Assembly (NCBI RefSeq): GCF_005484965.1
Contig: NZ_CP034036.1
Location: 2,604,001 to 2,668,000, forward strand
Length of the DNA stretch: 64,000 nucleotides
Origin: Brenneria nigrifluens DSM 30175 = ATCC 13028
GTDB lineage: Bacteria > Pseudomonadota > Gammaproteobacteria > Enterobacterales > Enterobacteriaceae
Direction of reading: 5' to 3'
A program made the translations under genes and the position numbers. The stretch's first letter is position 1; each line of letters begins with the position of its first letter. Of this stretch, positions 23,746 through 31,735 are shown one piece after another. The notes under the pieces are model-generated. The model was not told the DNA's origin and made no database searches. It saw nothing but the letters and a program-made list of their open reading frames with translations.

Positions 23746-24357
23746 CTATTTTTCGCTAGTTTCTGCATCCTCGCTGCATAATTCGTCAAATAGAGTGAAA
23801 TAGACAGCAGAATTGAACAATTCTATGCACCAGCGAACTCGATCAACACACTGCTTTTCTGTCAGAAATGGGGCGTGCTTGTAGTTCAGCCAGCGAGCCA
23901 TAGCAGCAATAGATTTATTCCAAGTGTAGTAATCACGGCCAATCTCATAGACCGGACTGTCTTTGCTAAATGACTGGAGAATCATTCGTTCCATGAATGC
24001 CGCTTCCTCTTCGTCACCAGCATTACCAATCAGATCCCCCAGCGTTCTTTTAGGCCAAAGAATTTTTTTAGCCATAATGAGTAACGTATCTCCCTGATAC
24101 CCGATTTCACGTAGACCAGCTAATACAGTCGTTATTTTTTCCTGCTGCTCACAACTCCAGCCAGTCATTAATTGCGGCCACATTCCGCCGCCAGAAAGAT
24201 GCTCTGTACCGCTACCACCATAAAATGATCCCCAGTGATTCAGGAGTGACCGAACCCAACGGTTCTGTGATGGCTTCAACCTGCGATATTTTCCCAGATA
24301 CGAACGCCGCGGAGCGTGCGCCAATACTTGCCATGACTTATCTTGAACGGTTTTCAA
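23746..24357 (-). CDS. Putative late antiterminator (Q-like)
   Basis: A 203-aa protein at the end of the ninB-ninG operon, exactly where lambda has Q, and upstream of the late genes. The N-terminal part is basic (LAHAPRRSYLGKYRRLKPSQNRW). A Gly-rich segment (WGSFYGGSGTEHLSGGGMW) and a C-terminal WARWLNY-like region with AMARWLNYKHAPFLTEKQC resemble DNA-binding antiterminators. I do not see clear Q family motifs, so the call rests mostly on synteny. The terminator upstream of holin would be its target. Confidence 0.55.
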   Translation of the reverse strand: MKTVQDKSWQVLAHAPRRSYLGKYRRLKPSQNRWVRSLLNHWGSFYGGSGTEHLSGGGMWPQLMTGWSCEQQEKITTVLAGLREIGYQGDTLLIMAKKILWPKRTLGDLIGNAGDEEEAAFMERMILQSFSKDSPVYEIGRDYYTWNKSIAAMARWLNYKHAPFLTEKQCVDRVRWCIELFNSAVYFTLFDELCSEDAETSEK

Positions 24358-24980
24358 GCGGCCTCCTGATGACGGGCACGTCGCCGCTCAAGCGCGCGGG
24401 CCTTGCGGGTGAAAATGGATTTGATGCGTTTGAAAAATTCGATATCGAATTTTCTCGGGGTATTGTTGCAGTTCAGGGCTTCAACTCTCTCCGGTCCGAT
24501 CCGTTCGATCAGCCCGGACTCGAATTCCTTTTGCGCACCAGCCCGATCGCGATTACAGCGAACACACTGGCAGGCCGCATTATTAAGGTTGAACGCCAAC
24601 CATGGCCGGGCGCCTCGGGTTAGGAAGTGCCCGCAGTCCATCGTTCCGCCGAGTTTCTGCACCGGCAGAGCGCCGCAACTGATGCAGGGTTTCCCTGCGT
24701 CGCGTAGGCGCACGTATCGGTTAAACGCCGCCTGTGCTTCTCGCTTCCAATCGTTGCGGGTTTTCAACGCCACTTTGCGCGCCCTGGTACGCTGTCGCTC
24801 AGCCCTCTCCTCTTCCTGCCGTTTCTTTTTTTCCTGCTGCCGCGCGCGCTGGCGGGCCTTTTCCGTCTGTATCTTCCCGTACGCCGACGCACAGGCGTAA
24901 GAGCAAACGATCTGACCGTCCCGCGACGGATGGAACCACTGACCGCATGATTTGCATTTGCGCCGGGGTAATTTAGCCAT
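24354..24980 (-). CDS. ninG: NinG recombination protein (Rap-like)
   Basis: A 208-aa protein from ATG 24980. An N-terminal zinc finger (CKSCGQWFHPSRDGQIVCSYAC), a long Arg/Gln/Glu-rich helix, and a C-terminal CISCG with GTMDCGHFLTRGARPWLAFNLNN and CVRCNR identify NinG, a structure-specific nuclease that resolves recombination intermediates in lambdoid phages. It overlaps both neighbours. Confidence 0.9.
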   Translation of the reverse strand: MAKLPRRKCKSCGQWFHPSRDGQIVCSYACASAYGKIQTEKARQRARQQEKKKRQEEERAERQRTRARKVALKTRNDWKREAQAAFNRYVRLRDAGKPCISCGALPVQKLGGTMDCGHFLTRGARPWLAFNLNNAACQCVRCNRDRAGAQKEFESGLIERIGPERVEALNCNNTPRKFDIEFFKRIKSIFTRKARALERRRARHQEAA

Positions 24981-25422
24981 GCTGCTCACCCCAACGTTTC
25001 GCCCACTCTATTTCCAGCTTGGATTTTTCGCTGAATTTCACATTCTGCTGAGTGCCGAACCAGTAAATCGCCTCAATAACCTCCACCATCTGGCGAACAC
25101 TCATTTTGCTGGTACGCTGACCGAACATCACAACCCCACCATCCAGGCCGGGTGCCATGCGTTGCTCTTGCTTTTTAGACTTCGCCACCATCGCGGTGAT
25201 CAGGTCTTTCCAATCGTCGGTGTCGTATTTATTGCCGAACCAAACTACCTGGTCAGAAAGATCTTTCAGGAGCGGCCACATCTTCCGGTTTTGTTCCGCC
25301 GTTCGTCCCGGCTCTTTAATGTCCACTACCAGTGGGCGTTTTTGGTCAACTGGCAATTGGCGAATAAAATTAATGGCGTTTTGCTTGACGCTTTCGCTTG
25401 CGAGATGGAATTGCTGTTTCAT
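24973..25422 (-). CDS. ninB: NinB ssDNA-binding recombination protein
   Basis: A 149-aa protein with NinB features: INFIRQLPVDQKRPLVVDIKE, RTAEQNRKMWPLLKDLSDQV, DDWKDLITAMV and EVIEAIYWFGTQQNVKF. NinB (Orf) acts as a recombination mediator. ATG 25422 overlaps the stop of a 31-codon frame by ATGA. Confidence 0.9.
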   Translation of the reverse strand: MKQQFHLASESVKQNAINFIRQLPVDQKRPLVVDIKEPGRTAEQNRKMWPLLKDLSDQVVWFGNKYDTDDWKDLITAMVAKSKKQEQRMAPGLDGGVVMFGQRTSKMSVRQMVEVIEAIYWFGTQQNVKFSEKSKLEIEWAKRWGEQHG

Positions 25423-25514
25423 GCGCCACCCCGCAGGATGAGCGCTGAATACAAGAAATCGCTGGCGTCGTTAAACGTCAGTCGATGGGGATTTTCGGTG
25501 TAAGTATGCGCCAT
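25419..25514 (-). CDS. 31-aa peptide coupled to ninB
   Basis: ATG 25514 has GGAGAGAAACCA upstream. The peptide begins MAHTYTENPHRLTFNDASDF and ends with its TGA overlapping the ninB ATG. The strong site and exact coupling argue that it is translated, either as a functional peptide or as a leader that delivers ribosomes to ninB. No family recognised. Confidence 0.6.
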   Translation of the reverse strand: MAHTYTENPHRLTFNDASDFLYSALILRGGA

Positions 25515-25559
25515 TGGTTTCTCTCCAGTGGCGCAGCAGGTGCCGGTTGTTCAGGCCAG

Positions 25560-25802
25560 CTAAGAAAGTTTATCAGGGGAGCAAACGCGATATCCAGCTT
25601 TTTCCAGCATCTGTGTGAATAGTGAGATATTTCCAATAATTTCATCAGGTTGTAGCGGCATGAATGACACCAAATCGCCATTCCTGTACATCAGTGCACG
25701 CTCACAGTCAGGAAATTCCATAAACTTCGCTACCACTGTTTTATCGCGGCAGCGAATGACTGCATATCCCGTGGCAGGTAATTTTTCTTGTACTTTGGCC
25801 AC
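25560..25802 (-). CDS. LexA-controlled 80-aa phage protein, unknown function
   Basis: Starts GTG 25802 with GAGGGACTAA upstream. The sequence MAKVQEKLPATGYAVIRCRD is followed by an alternating beta/alpha pattern. It lacks membrane segments. It is the first gene after a consensus LexA box and heads the operon leading to ninB, ninG and the Q-like gene, so SOS induction is expected. It does not look like DinI. Function unknown. Confidence 0.65.
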   Translation of the reverse strand: MAKVQEKLPATGYAVIRCRDKTVVAKFMEFPDCERALMYRNGDLVSFMPLQPDEIIGNISLFTQMLEKAGYRVCSPDKLS

Positions 25803-25820
25803 TTAGTCCCTCACAAAATA

Positions 25821-25836
25821 CTGTTCATGCATACAG
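25821..25836. promoter_or_regulatory. LexA (SOS) box
   Basis: CTGTTCATGCATACAG has the exact CTGT N8 ACAG core and flanking A/T bases, 18 bp upstream of the GTG start of the 80-aa gene. It would repress the nin/Q transcription unit until DNA damage. Confidence 0.8.
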
Positions 25837-25871
25837 TGTATTATTGCCTGAGATATTTCTGAATGTAAAAT

Positions 25872-25893
25872 AAAAAAGGCCCATACGGGCCAA
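25872..25893 (-). terminator. Terminator of the replication/methylase operon
   Basis: On the minus strand GGCCC, ATAC-type loop, GGGCC is followed by TTTTTTA. It ends transcription from the Cro/replication genes and isolates the SOS-controlled unit downstream. Confidence 0.8.
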
Positions 25894-25897
25894 ATAA

Positions 25898-27880
25898 TTA
25901 GGCGGCTTGTTGTTTTTTAACGCACATTTCCGGCAGGTTGACGCGGACCAGCGCTTCGGCGAACGGCGGCGGCACAGCGTTACCGCAGCGCGCTACTTGT
26001 TTGTCTTTCGCGTATTTCACTCCGCGGTAATCCTGATCGATGATGTACCAATCGGGAAATCCTTGTGCTGCATACAACTCATGCGGCTGCAACATGCGCA
26101 TGCCGATATCGACGATCTGATAGTCAACGCCCTCGACCGTGACCAGGCCAAAGCGATCGCGGCTGGTGACGGTGTGTAACGGATCATTGATGTTTAGACC
26201 TTCCTTCTCGTTGCCATAATACTTAAGCAAGAAAGCACGTACCTCCCCGATATGCAGCCCGCCAGCGGTGATAGTCGGCATCGGCTCAGTGATCGGCTGG
26301 CCGTCTTTGCATGTACCACGCAGTTTGACCAGATGAGACGATACCAGCGCATGATGATCGACCGCCGTCACGGTGTGCGCCGGTTCGTCCGCCGCAGCGC
26401 CAGGACCGGTATAGTTGCCGCCGTAGTGCTTCGCAAGGAACGCGGAAACCAGTTGGCTCTTGCCACCGCCGCCAGCCGTGATCGTGCCGTTCGGTTCGTC
26501 GGCACCATGTCCCACGCTGGCGCCAAATTGCCGGGCAATGACCGGGGCCACCAGCAGATGCTCTGCTTTGCTCGTGACGGTCGTCAGCAGATCCTGCGCG
26601 TCATACGCCATGCGGTCTCCGCCAAATCCAGTCTGCCCGATGCGGGCAATGTATGGCGTAACTAAGGCAGCATGGGATTCTTTCAGCACGGTGTGCAGCG
26701 GCTGATCCGCGGGGCGGGGTTTACTCTGATATTCTGAGCCGCCAGCGCCAGCGATGAATGGCGTCAGTTTGGCCTCAATCATGCCCAATGCATGCCCGTT
26801 GCCACCGGGACGTTCAGAACTCCCAGCGGTGATGGTAGAGATCGGCAAATTACATTCCTGCCCGGTTGCGCCGCTGCGAAATTTGGTGATGTGAGGTGCC
26901 ACCAGCGCATAGCCAGGGGTTTTAGTGATCGTCTGCAATGGCTCGTCCAGCGGTTGCCCGCGGAAACAGTCATATTTCGTCTGGTTGCTGGTGTGGTTGC
27001 ACTTCACGATAAACGGCGTCGGGTTATCCAGCACGAACCGCTGAATGCCGCGGGCGATACGCTTCAATGTATTTTCCGCCAGCGGACGTTTGCGCTCGAA
27101 AATCGACGGGCAAGGAATTGACCAGTCGATACACTCCGCCGCAGTTCGCCAGGGTTTTAGCTGGCCGGCCCGCACCTCCGGGGATTTCTGGTCGCCGTGC
27201 GTCGGCTCCGGCCACGCCACCGGCTGCCCGTCGCAGCGCATCACCATGAAAAAACGTTTCCGGATGGTCGGCGCGCCGTAGTCGCAGGCACGTAGCTCGC
27301 GGTAATCGACGATGTAACCCAGCCCGCGCACCAGCTGCTGGGCGTGTTCACTGCCGGGATCGATCTCCAAAAACTCGCACACCTCGGCCAGCGCCGGATG
27401 CCCCGCCGGTACGCCGGCGCCCAGCATGCCGACGAATGCCGCGAACGTTTCCCCCGCGCGCGCCGGGTCCGGCCGTTGTGTGCCATCTGCGTCAGTCAGT
27501 AGCGGCCCCCAAGTTTTGAACTCCTCAACGTTCTCCAGCATCATGACGCGCGGGCGCACTGCCAGCGCCCAGCGCAGAACAATCCAGGCCAACCCCCTGA
27601 TCTCCTTTTTCACCGGTTTGCTGCCTTTGGCCTTGGAAAAATGCCTGCAGTCCGGCGAGAACCACGCTAACCCCACAGGGCGCCCGGCTGTAGCCGCGAC
27701 CGGATCGATATCAAATATCGATTCGCAATAATGCAGCGTCTCTGGGTGATTGGTGGTATGCATGGCGATCGCATTCGGATCATGGTTAATCGCAATATCA
27801 ACACTGCGTCCGATCGCCATTTCAATACCGGTGCTCGCCCCGCCGCCGCCGGCAAAATTATCAACAATGATTTCTTTCAC
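25898..27880 (-). CDS. DNA cytosine-C5 methyltransferase with tandem-repeat insert
   Basis: A 660-aa enzyme from GTG 27880 (GGAGAATTACGC upstream, GTGA overlap with the preceding gene); an earlier in-frame ATG lies deep inside that gene. Motif I is DNFAGGGGASTG at residues 7-18. The catalytic Cys is in SPDCRHFS (C78), ENV is at 116-118, and RKRFF closes the first half. Residues about 310-575 hold seven related units of 31-45 residues, each with a TIT/TVT turn and ending near ALV, in the target-recognition region. PHELYAAQGFP and CGNAVPPP finish the catalytic domain. It probably protects phage DNA from restriction. Confidence 0.85.
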   Translation of the reverse strand: MKEIIVDNFAGGGGASTGIEMAIGRSVDIAINHDPNAIAMHTTNHPETLHYCESIFDIDPVAATAGRPVGLAWFSPDCRHFSKAKGSKPVKKEIRGLAWIVLRWALAVRPRVMMLENVEEFKTWGPLLTDADGTQRPDPARAGETFAAFVGMLGAGVPAGHPALAEVCEFLEIDPGSEHAQQLVRGLGYIVDYRELRACDYGAPTIRKRFFMVMRCDGQPVAWPEPTHGDQKSPEVRAGQLKPWRTAAECIDWSIPCPSIFERKRPLAENTLKRIARGIQRFVLDNPTPFIVKCNHTSNQTKYDCFRGQPLDEPLQTITKTPGYALVAPHITKFRSGATGQECNLPISTITAGSSERPGGNGHALGMIEAKLTPFIAGAGGSEYQSKPRPADQPLHTVLKESHAALVTPYIARIGQTGFGGDRMAYDAQDLLTTVTSKAEHLLVAPVIARQFGASVGHGADEPNGTITAGGGGKSQLVSAFLAKHYGGNYTGPGAAADEPAHTVTAVDHHALVSSHLVKLRGTCKDGQPITEPMPTITAGGLHIGEVRAFLLKYYGNEKEGLNINDPLHTVTSRDRFGLVTVEGVDYQIVDIGMRMLQPHELYAAQGFPDWYIIDQDYRGVKYAKDKQVARCGNAVPPPFAEALVRVNLPEMCVKKQQAA

Positions 27881-28629
27881 GCGTAATTCTCCATCACGGT
27901 GGCCAGCGAACGGGCCGCTTTGACAATTTCCGGAACCGGCATTTTCTCCAGCCACATACGATTGATGTGGTGGTGTAAGCGGCGTTGGTGGTGCGTCGGC
28001 AATTCCCCGGCGCTTTCGACCTGCGAATAGACCATTTCCACTTCCGCGGGCCATACTGTTTCCGGCGCATCCACCAGCAACAGGGATTCCAATTCAATGA
28101 TCCGACGGGTGGCGTATGACAAAAGGACATCATCATCGCCAGCCGGATCCGTGCCAGCTTTTAGAAACAGCATCCAGTGGGTTTTGTCGCCTTTTCCTAC
28201 CCTCTGCGTGATCATCGGCTTTTCATTGGTCAGAGACAGAACATCGCTAACTGGGATTTGCGTTTCGTTCCATTTAAACACCAGCACGCCCAGCGGACAC
28301 AGAACACGGAACGCCTCGCTGAATCCCATTCGCAGGTCATCACGCCACGTATCTGGGTTCAATACGCCGTATTTTTTACGCATCCAGCCATTTTCACCCG
28401 CACGCTCCAAGTGCGGCGGGTCAAACACGACAACAGGGAATGATTCATCCGGGAACGGCAACGCACGAAAATCGGCGATAATATCCGGGTTAATAACAAG
28501 GCTGCGTCCATCGCACAGCGTGTGCTGTTCGTTGCGGTTATCAATAAACACGGCGCGTGGGTCGCTTTTGTCATACCAGAACATACGACTACCGCAGCAC
28601 ATATCGAGAATCGGTACGGTGTCAGTCAT
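27877..28629 (-). CDS. SAM-dependent methyltransferase (DPPH motif)
   Basis: A 250-aa protein. PILDMCCGSRMFWYD is the SAM-binding motif and VVVFDPPHLERAGENGW the catalytic motif of N6-adenine/N4-cytosine type enzymes. RVLCPLGVLVFKWNE completes a class I fold by about residue 155. Residues 165-250 form an extra helical domain (LPTHHQRRLHHHINRMWLEK) not needed for catalysis. It is translationally coupled to the C5 enzyme, so the two probably act together in DNA modification. Confidence 0.75.
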   Translation of the reverse strand: MTDTVPILDMCCGSRMFWYDKSDPRAVFIDNRNEQHTLCDGRSLVINPDIIADFRALPFPDESFPVVVFDPPHLERAGENGWMRKKYGVLNPDTWRDDLRMGFSEAFRVLCPLGVLVFKWNETQIPVSDVLSLTNEKPMITQRVGKGDKTHWMLFLKAGTDPAGDDDVLLSYATRRIIELESLLLVDAPETVWPAEVEMVYSQVESAGELPTHHQRRLHHHINRMWLEKMPVPEIVKAARSLATVMENYA

Positions 28630-29312
28630 GCGTCACCGTCCTTATGCTGCGGAGCGGCGGCATTGGGATGCAGTGCGCGGATGCCTTCGGCTATATCAAC
28701 CAGCGTGGACGAATGTTCCTGCTGTGCATCGTTACCGAATTCGAATGTGCCGGTATCGGGATCGTGGCGTCCGTGCTCGCTATCGTAAGCCTCGCGTTGC
28801 TTGTCTACCCATTTCGCGGCTGTCTCGATACCATCACGATAAAACGATATAGTCGGCGCTGGCGGAACGGGCGCGGCGTAGAGCGGGACAACGGAATATT
28901 TAGGCTCACCGTCCGCCATATCTTCGTTCAGATAATAAATTTCATCTTCCAGCAGGCCCTTATCTTCACAAACACAAAACTCATCAAAATACGCCCTGCC
29001 GTCTGGCGTCATAATGCCGTACATGAATGGTTCCTGGTTTTGCAGTTCCGCCAATTCCGACCGCAGTGCCAATATTTCCGTATTCAATCGGGTAAGCTCT
29101 TTCACAACACCAGACTGGACAGATTCACCCGGCGGAATGTCCAAGGCACAGCGAACGCTATTCAGCTCAAGTGACATACCAGACTCTGAGGCCAGTAACA
29201 GTTCGATGCGGTCGGCAACCAGGTTCAAAAAATTATCGCTGGTTGATTGGCCATTGCCAGCAATTTGACGAATGCCCTCAATCATCACAGCCGTAGAAAT
29301 TTCAGGTTTCAT
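28626..29312 (-). CDS. Ead/Ea22-like phage protein
   Basis: A 228-aa protein. Central KELTRLNTEILALRSELAELQNQ is a short coiled coil, and VVPLYAAPVPP is the hallmark segment of Ea22-like proteins of lambdoid phages. These accessory early proteins are of unknown function. It is coupled to both neighbours by ATGA overlaps. Confidence 0.7.
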   Translation of the reverse strand: MKPEISTAVMIEGIRQIAGNGQSTSDNFLNLVADRIELLLASESGMSLELNSVRCALDIPPGESVQSGVVKELTRLNTEILALRSELAELQNQEPFMYGIMTPDGRAYFDEFCVCEDKGLLEDEIYYLNEDMADGEPKYSVVPLYAAPVPPAPTISFYRDGIETAAKWVDKQREAYDSEHGRHDPDTGTFEFGNDAQQEHSSTLVDIAEGIRALHPNAAAPQHKDGDA

Positions 29313-29581
29313 GCCCGTACCTCCGCCAACAGTTTGTTAAGCCGGGCCTGCGCCGGATGAACGCCGAACATTACCGCCGGCGCGCCGGTCGGGTAATACC
29401 GATATTGGTTGCGAGTTCCAGACACCTCCACCACGCCCTTGCTTCTCAACTCTCCAAGGGCGTGGTGGACCTCTTTCCCCGTCAAATTCAGCCCGCGAGC
29501 TATCTCACCCTGAGTTAACCCCTCTTTGATGCGGATATAGCGCGCAACGCGCTGTTGTGTCGTCAGTTTTTTAGTAACCAT
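29309..29581 (-). CDS. Winged-helix regulator, MarR-like
   Basis: A 90-aa protein. RYIRIKEGLTQGEIARGLNL and VHHALGELRSKGVVEV followed by NQYRYYPTG form a helix-turn-helix plus wing. It lies between the P-like gene and Ea22-like gene. The start codon lies within a copy of the dispersed 20-bp box. Target unknown. Confidence 0.7.
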   Translation of the reverse strand: MVTKKLTTQQRVARYIRIKEGLTQGEIARGLNLTGKEVHHALGELRSKGVVEVSGTRNQYRYYPTGAPAVMFGVHPAQARLNKLLAEVRA

Positions 29582-29601
29582 TGGTCAAATCTCGATTAGT
29601 T
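29578..29601 (-). repeat. Dispersed 20-bp box, copy A
   Basis: Minus-strand reading CTAATCGAGATTTGACCAAT matches the consensus TCGAGTTTTGAMCAATGACC with changes. It marks the left edge of the O/P replication module and overlaps the winged-helix gene start. Confidence 0.6.
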
Positions 29602-29605
29602 GTTG

Positions 29606-30262
29606 TTAAATTAATCCTGCAGCTTTGCGGCGCTTGTATTCCGCATAGGCCAGTTCCGCCGGCGTTGGCCCCGCGGGGTGTTTCGGCGCCGCGAGCTGGC
29701 GGCGGATCGGCGGAATACTCATCCCGTTACTCACGTTTTTTACCCATTTCGTCAGCTGTCGCTCGGCCAGACGCTCAAGCTCGCCGGCAGTCATTCGACG
29801 CTCAACGCCGGCCCGCCGCATTTCGATGCAGATGTGATACAAAACCGGATGGCGCCAGGGGAATTTCTCGCTGCCGGAATACCGGTACGATTCGTTGCGC
29901 CAGCGCTTGTACTCGGCCATCACGTCGTCCACGTTCAGCCCGAACGGATTGGCGCCGCACTCAGTTACCAGGGACATGAATTCAGCCAGGTCCGGCGGCC
30001 AGGTATTTCCGGCGGCGCAGCGCTCAAGGCAGCCGTTAACTACCGTGGCTAATTGGTTTTCAGTCAGATGACCAATCGCTGCGCTCCAGGCCGTTGACGG
30101 GGTTGCCCCGTTCTTCGCTATCCAGCGATCCGTATATATCTCGATCATCGCCTCCCACAGGCTGGACAAAATCAGGTCCGTATCGCTGGGCCTGGGCCTC
30201 CCGGAATTTCTGCATGGCGCGGGATTCGCCACTGCTGGGGGTGTTTGATTGCGGTTTTGCAT
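29606..30262 (-). CDS. Replication protein P-like helicase loader
   Basis: A 218-aa protein from ATG 30262 with GGAGGTCCAA upstream. SSLWEAMIEIYTDRWIAKNG, GCLERCAAGNTWPPDLAEFMSLV and the basic C-terminus AYAEYKRRKAAGLI fit phage replication P proteins, which recruit the host DnaB helicase. Its 5' 203 bp overlap the 3' end of the O-like gene in a different frame; both reading frames look genuine. Confidence 0.8.
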   Translation of the reverse strand: MQNRNQTPPAVANPAPCRNSGRPRPSDTDLILSSLWEAMIEIYTDRWIAKNGATPSTAWSAAIGHLTENQLATVVNGCLERCAAGNTWPPDLAEFMSLVTECGANPFGLNVDDVMAEYKRWRNESYRYSGSEKFPWRHPVLYHICIEMRRAGVERRMTAGELERLAERQLTKWVKNVSNGMSIPPIRRQLAAPKHPAGPTPAELAYAEYKRRKAAGLI

Positions 30263-31061
30263 TTGGACCTCCGTTTGGTTTTTTCATGGACTCCTGGCGG
30301 CGTTCGTACAGCACGCTGTCAGCAAATTTTTGCTCCCACTGAACGTGGTGTAACGCTTTCCCCTCCGCTTGCCAGAACGTGGTAAATCTCACCAGTTCGG
30401 TTTCGGTGTAGCCCGGTTTCGGCCCATCAAGAATTCGATTCCAGTAAGCGGCCCGCTGCTGGAAATCGGGAGACGGGCGCCAGTCTGGATGCATGGCAAA
30501 TTTCCCGATTGGTTCATCCAGCCCAGAAAAATCCAGTTCAGGTGGGCCGCCGTTTTCTGGTTGCCCTCCTTCGCCTAAATTTTCACCGCCCCCTAGAGAG
30601 GGGGGTTTATCTTTTACTTCTTCTTCTAATTCTTCTTCTGGTAACGCTTTTTGAAACGCTGATGTAACGCTCGTAGCGTTACTATTTGCGTTACCGTTTG
30701 GCGGTTTTTTGCGGTGTTCTGTAACGCGCCTGTTTGTAAGTGTCCGTTTTTTAGATGATTTACCGTTGTGCCTGTCGAAGTTAGGAAAGACCAGTGTGTT
30801 ACCCTCGTTTCTTAGCCAACCTACCTGTAATAGCGCGTCAGCAAATCCGGGCAAAAAAGCGACACGATCGATGGCGTTTTTTGTAACGCTCGCAGCGTTA
30901 CTATTTGCGTTACCATCTATCGTTTGCTGGTCGGCCCATGCCCATATACGGATCAATTTTCCCAACACAGAATCAGGGTCGATGTTCAATATTTCGGCCA
31001 GTTGATAAATCTCCGGCTTGTCGGGCGTGATTACCTCGACCTTGATCCATTCGTAAGCCAT
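30060..31061 (-). CDS. Replication initiator, DnaT/O-like
   Basis: A 333-aa protein from ATG 31061 (TGATG overlap, GAGGGGG upstream). Residues 1-95 are the DnaT-like N-terminal domain (EWIKVEVITPDKPEIYQLAEIL, then LIRIWAWADQQTIDG). The centre is low-complexity and acidic, and about residues 185-250 form a second helical domain (DWRPSPDFQQRAAYWN). DNA repeats inside the gene encode the peptide NGNANSNA twice and look like an origin, as lambda ori lies within gene O. Confidence 0.8.
   Translation of the reverse strand: MAYEWIKVEVITPDKPEIYQLAEILNIDPDSVLGKLIRIWAWADQQTIDGNANSNAASVTKNAIDRVAFLPGFADALLQVGWLRNEGNTLVFPNFDRHNGKSSKKRTLTNRRVTEHRKKPPNGNANSNATSVTSAFQKALPEEELEEEVKDKPPSLGGGENLGEGGQPENGGPPELDFSGLDEPIGKFAMHPDWRPSPDFQQRAAYWNRILDGPKPGYTETELVRFTTFWQAEGKALHHVQWEQKFADSVLYERRQESMKKPNGGPNAKPQSNTPSSGESRAMQKFREAQAQRYGPDFVQPVGGDDRDIYGSLDSEERGNPVNGLERSDWSSD
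30641..30913. repeat. GTAACGC iterons within replication gene, candidate origin
   Basis: GTAACGC or its complement occurs at 30641, 30664, 30676, 30688, 30721, 30883, 30895 and 30907. Two blocks (30663-30695 and 30882-30914) are nearly identical and each holds an inverted pair plus one further copy. Such iteron clusters in the initiator gene are the binding sites of the initiator in lambdoid phages. Confidence 0.65.
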
Positions 31062-31693
31062 CAATCCCCCTCAATGCGGCGAAATTCGATAACCCAGCAC
31101 CATGGATTACTGGCCCAATTTTCCTCGCCGTAGATAGATTTCCAGATCGTGGCAAAAGAGCCTCTGGCGCTCAGTTGATGCTGAGTCCATCCAGGCTGGT
31201 AATGCCGCCAGTATCCGCCGCGTAGCTGCTCAACTCCTTCTGCCCTTGCATCCTCTTCACTGATATCGTTCAGCCGCTCTACGCGCACGTCGGTGGTGTC
31301 TAGCAGAATGCGGCTTGCCCAGCGAGGCATGTGGATTGAGGGAACAATTTTCCCTTCACCACCGCGATAGCGGTACAAGTCGATCCATAAGCCAGCGTCA
31401 AGCGGATGAGCTTTGATGGGAATCTCTGCTTGATCTGCTGGATAGCAAACTACATCCAGACCAGATTCCAGTTCTTTAGCGTGGACCGTCTCGCGCACAT
31501 ACAAACGGTCGCCAATCTCACCGAATGGGCAGCGATATATCTTTTCGCTGGTATCCATCCACGGCCCGCCACGCAGTCGAGCTAAGCCGTCTTCATCCGG
31601 CTGCGGCTTTACGATGCGCCGCGTCTGCGTTTTATGTCCGGACAAAATCGCCCGCACCATATCGCCGTTAAAAATAATCCCGCGCTCTTTCAT
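31061..31693 (-). CDS. Phage ASCH-like domain protein
   Basis: A 210-aa protein starting MKERGIIFNGDMVRAILSGH with KTQTRRIVKP next, the recognisable pattern of phage ASCH/PUA-like proteins. IGDRLYVRET and NPWCWVIEFRRIE complete the fold. Such domains are thought to bind RNA or modified bases; the exact role is unknown. It is coupled to the O-like gene. Confidence 0.75.
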   Translation of the reverse strand: MKERGIIFNGDMVRAILSGHKTQTRRIVKPQPDEDGLARLRGGPWMDTSEKIYRCPFGEIGDRLYVRETVHAKELESGLDVVCYPADQAEIPIKAHPLDAGLWIDLYRYRGGEGKIVPSIHMPRWASRILLDTTDVRVERLNDISEEDARAEGVEQLRGGYWRHYQPGWTQHQLSARGSFATIWKSIYGEENWASNPWCWVIEFRRIEGD

Positions 31694-31712
31694 TGCTGGG
31701 TTCCTTCATATT

Positions 31713-31735
31713 GGTCATTGGTCAAAACTCGATTA
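31713..31735 (-). repeat. Dispersed 20-bp box, copy B
   Basis: Minus-strand TCGAGTTTTGACCAATGACC, an exact consensus copy, about 20 bp upstream of the ASCH-like gene and at the right edge of the replication module. Confidence 0.7.
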
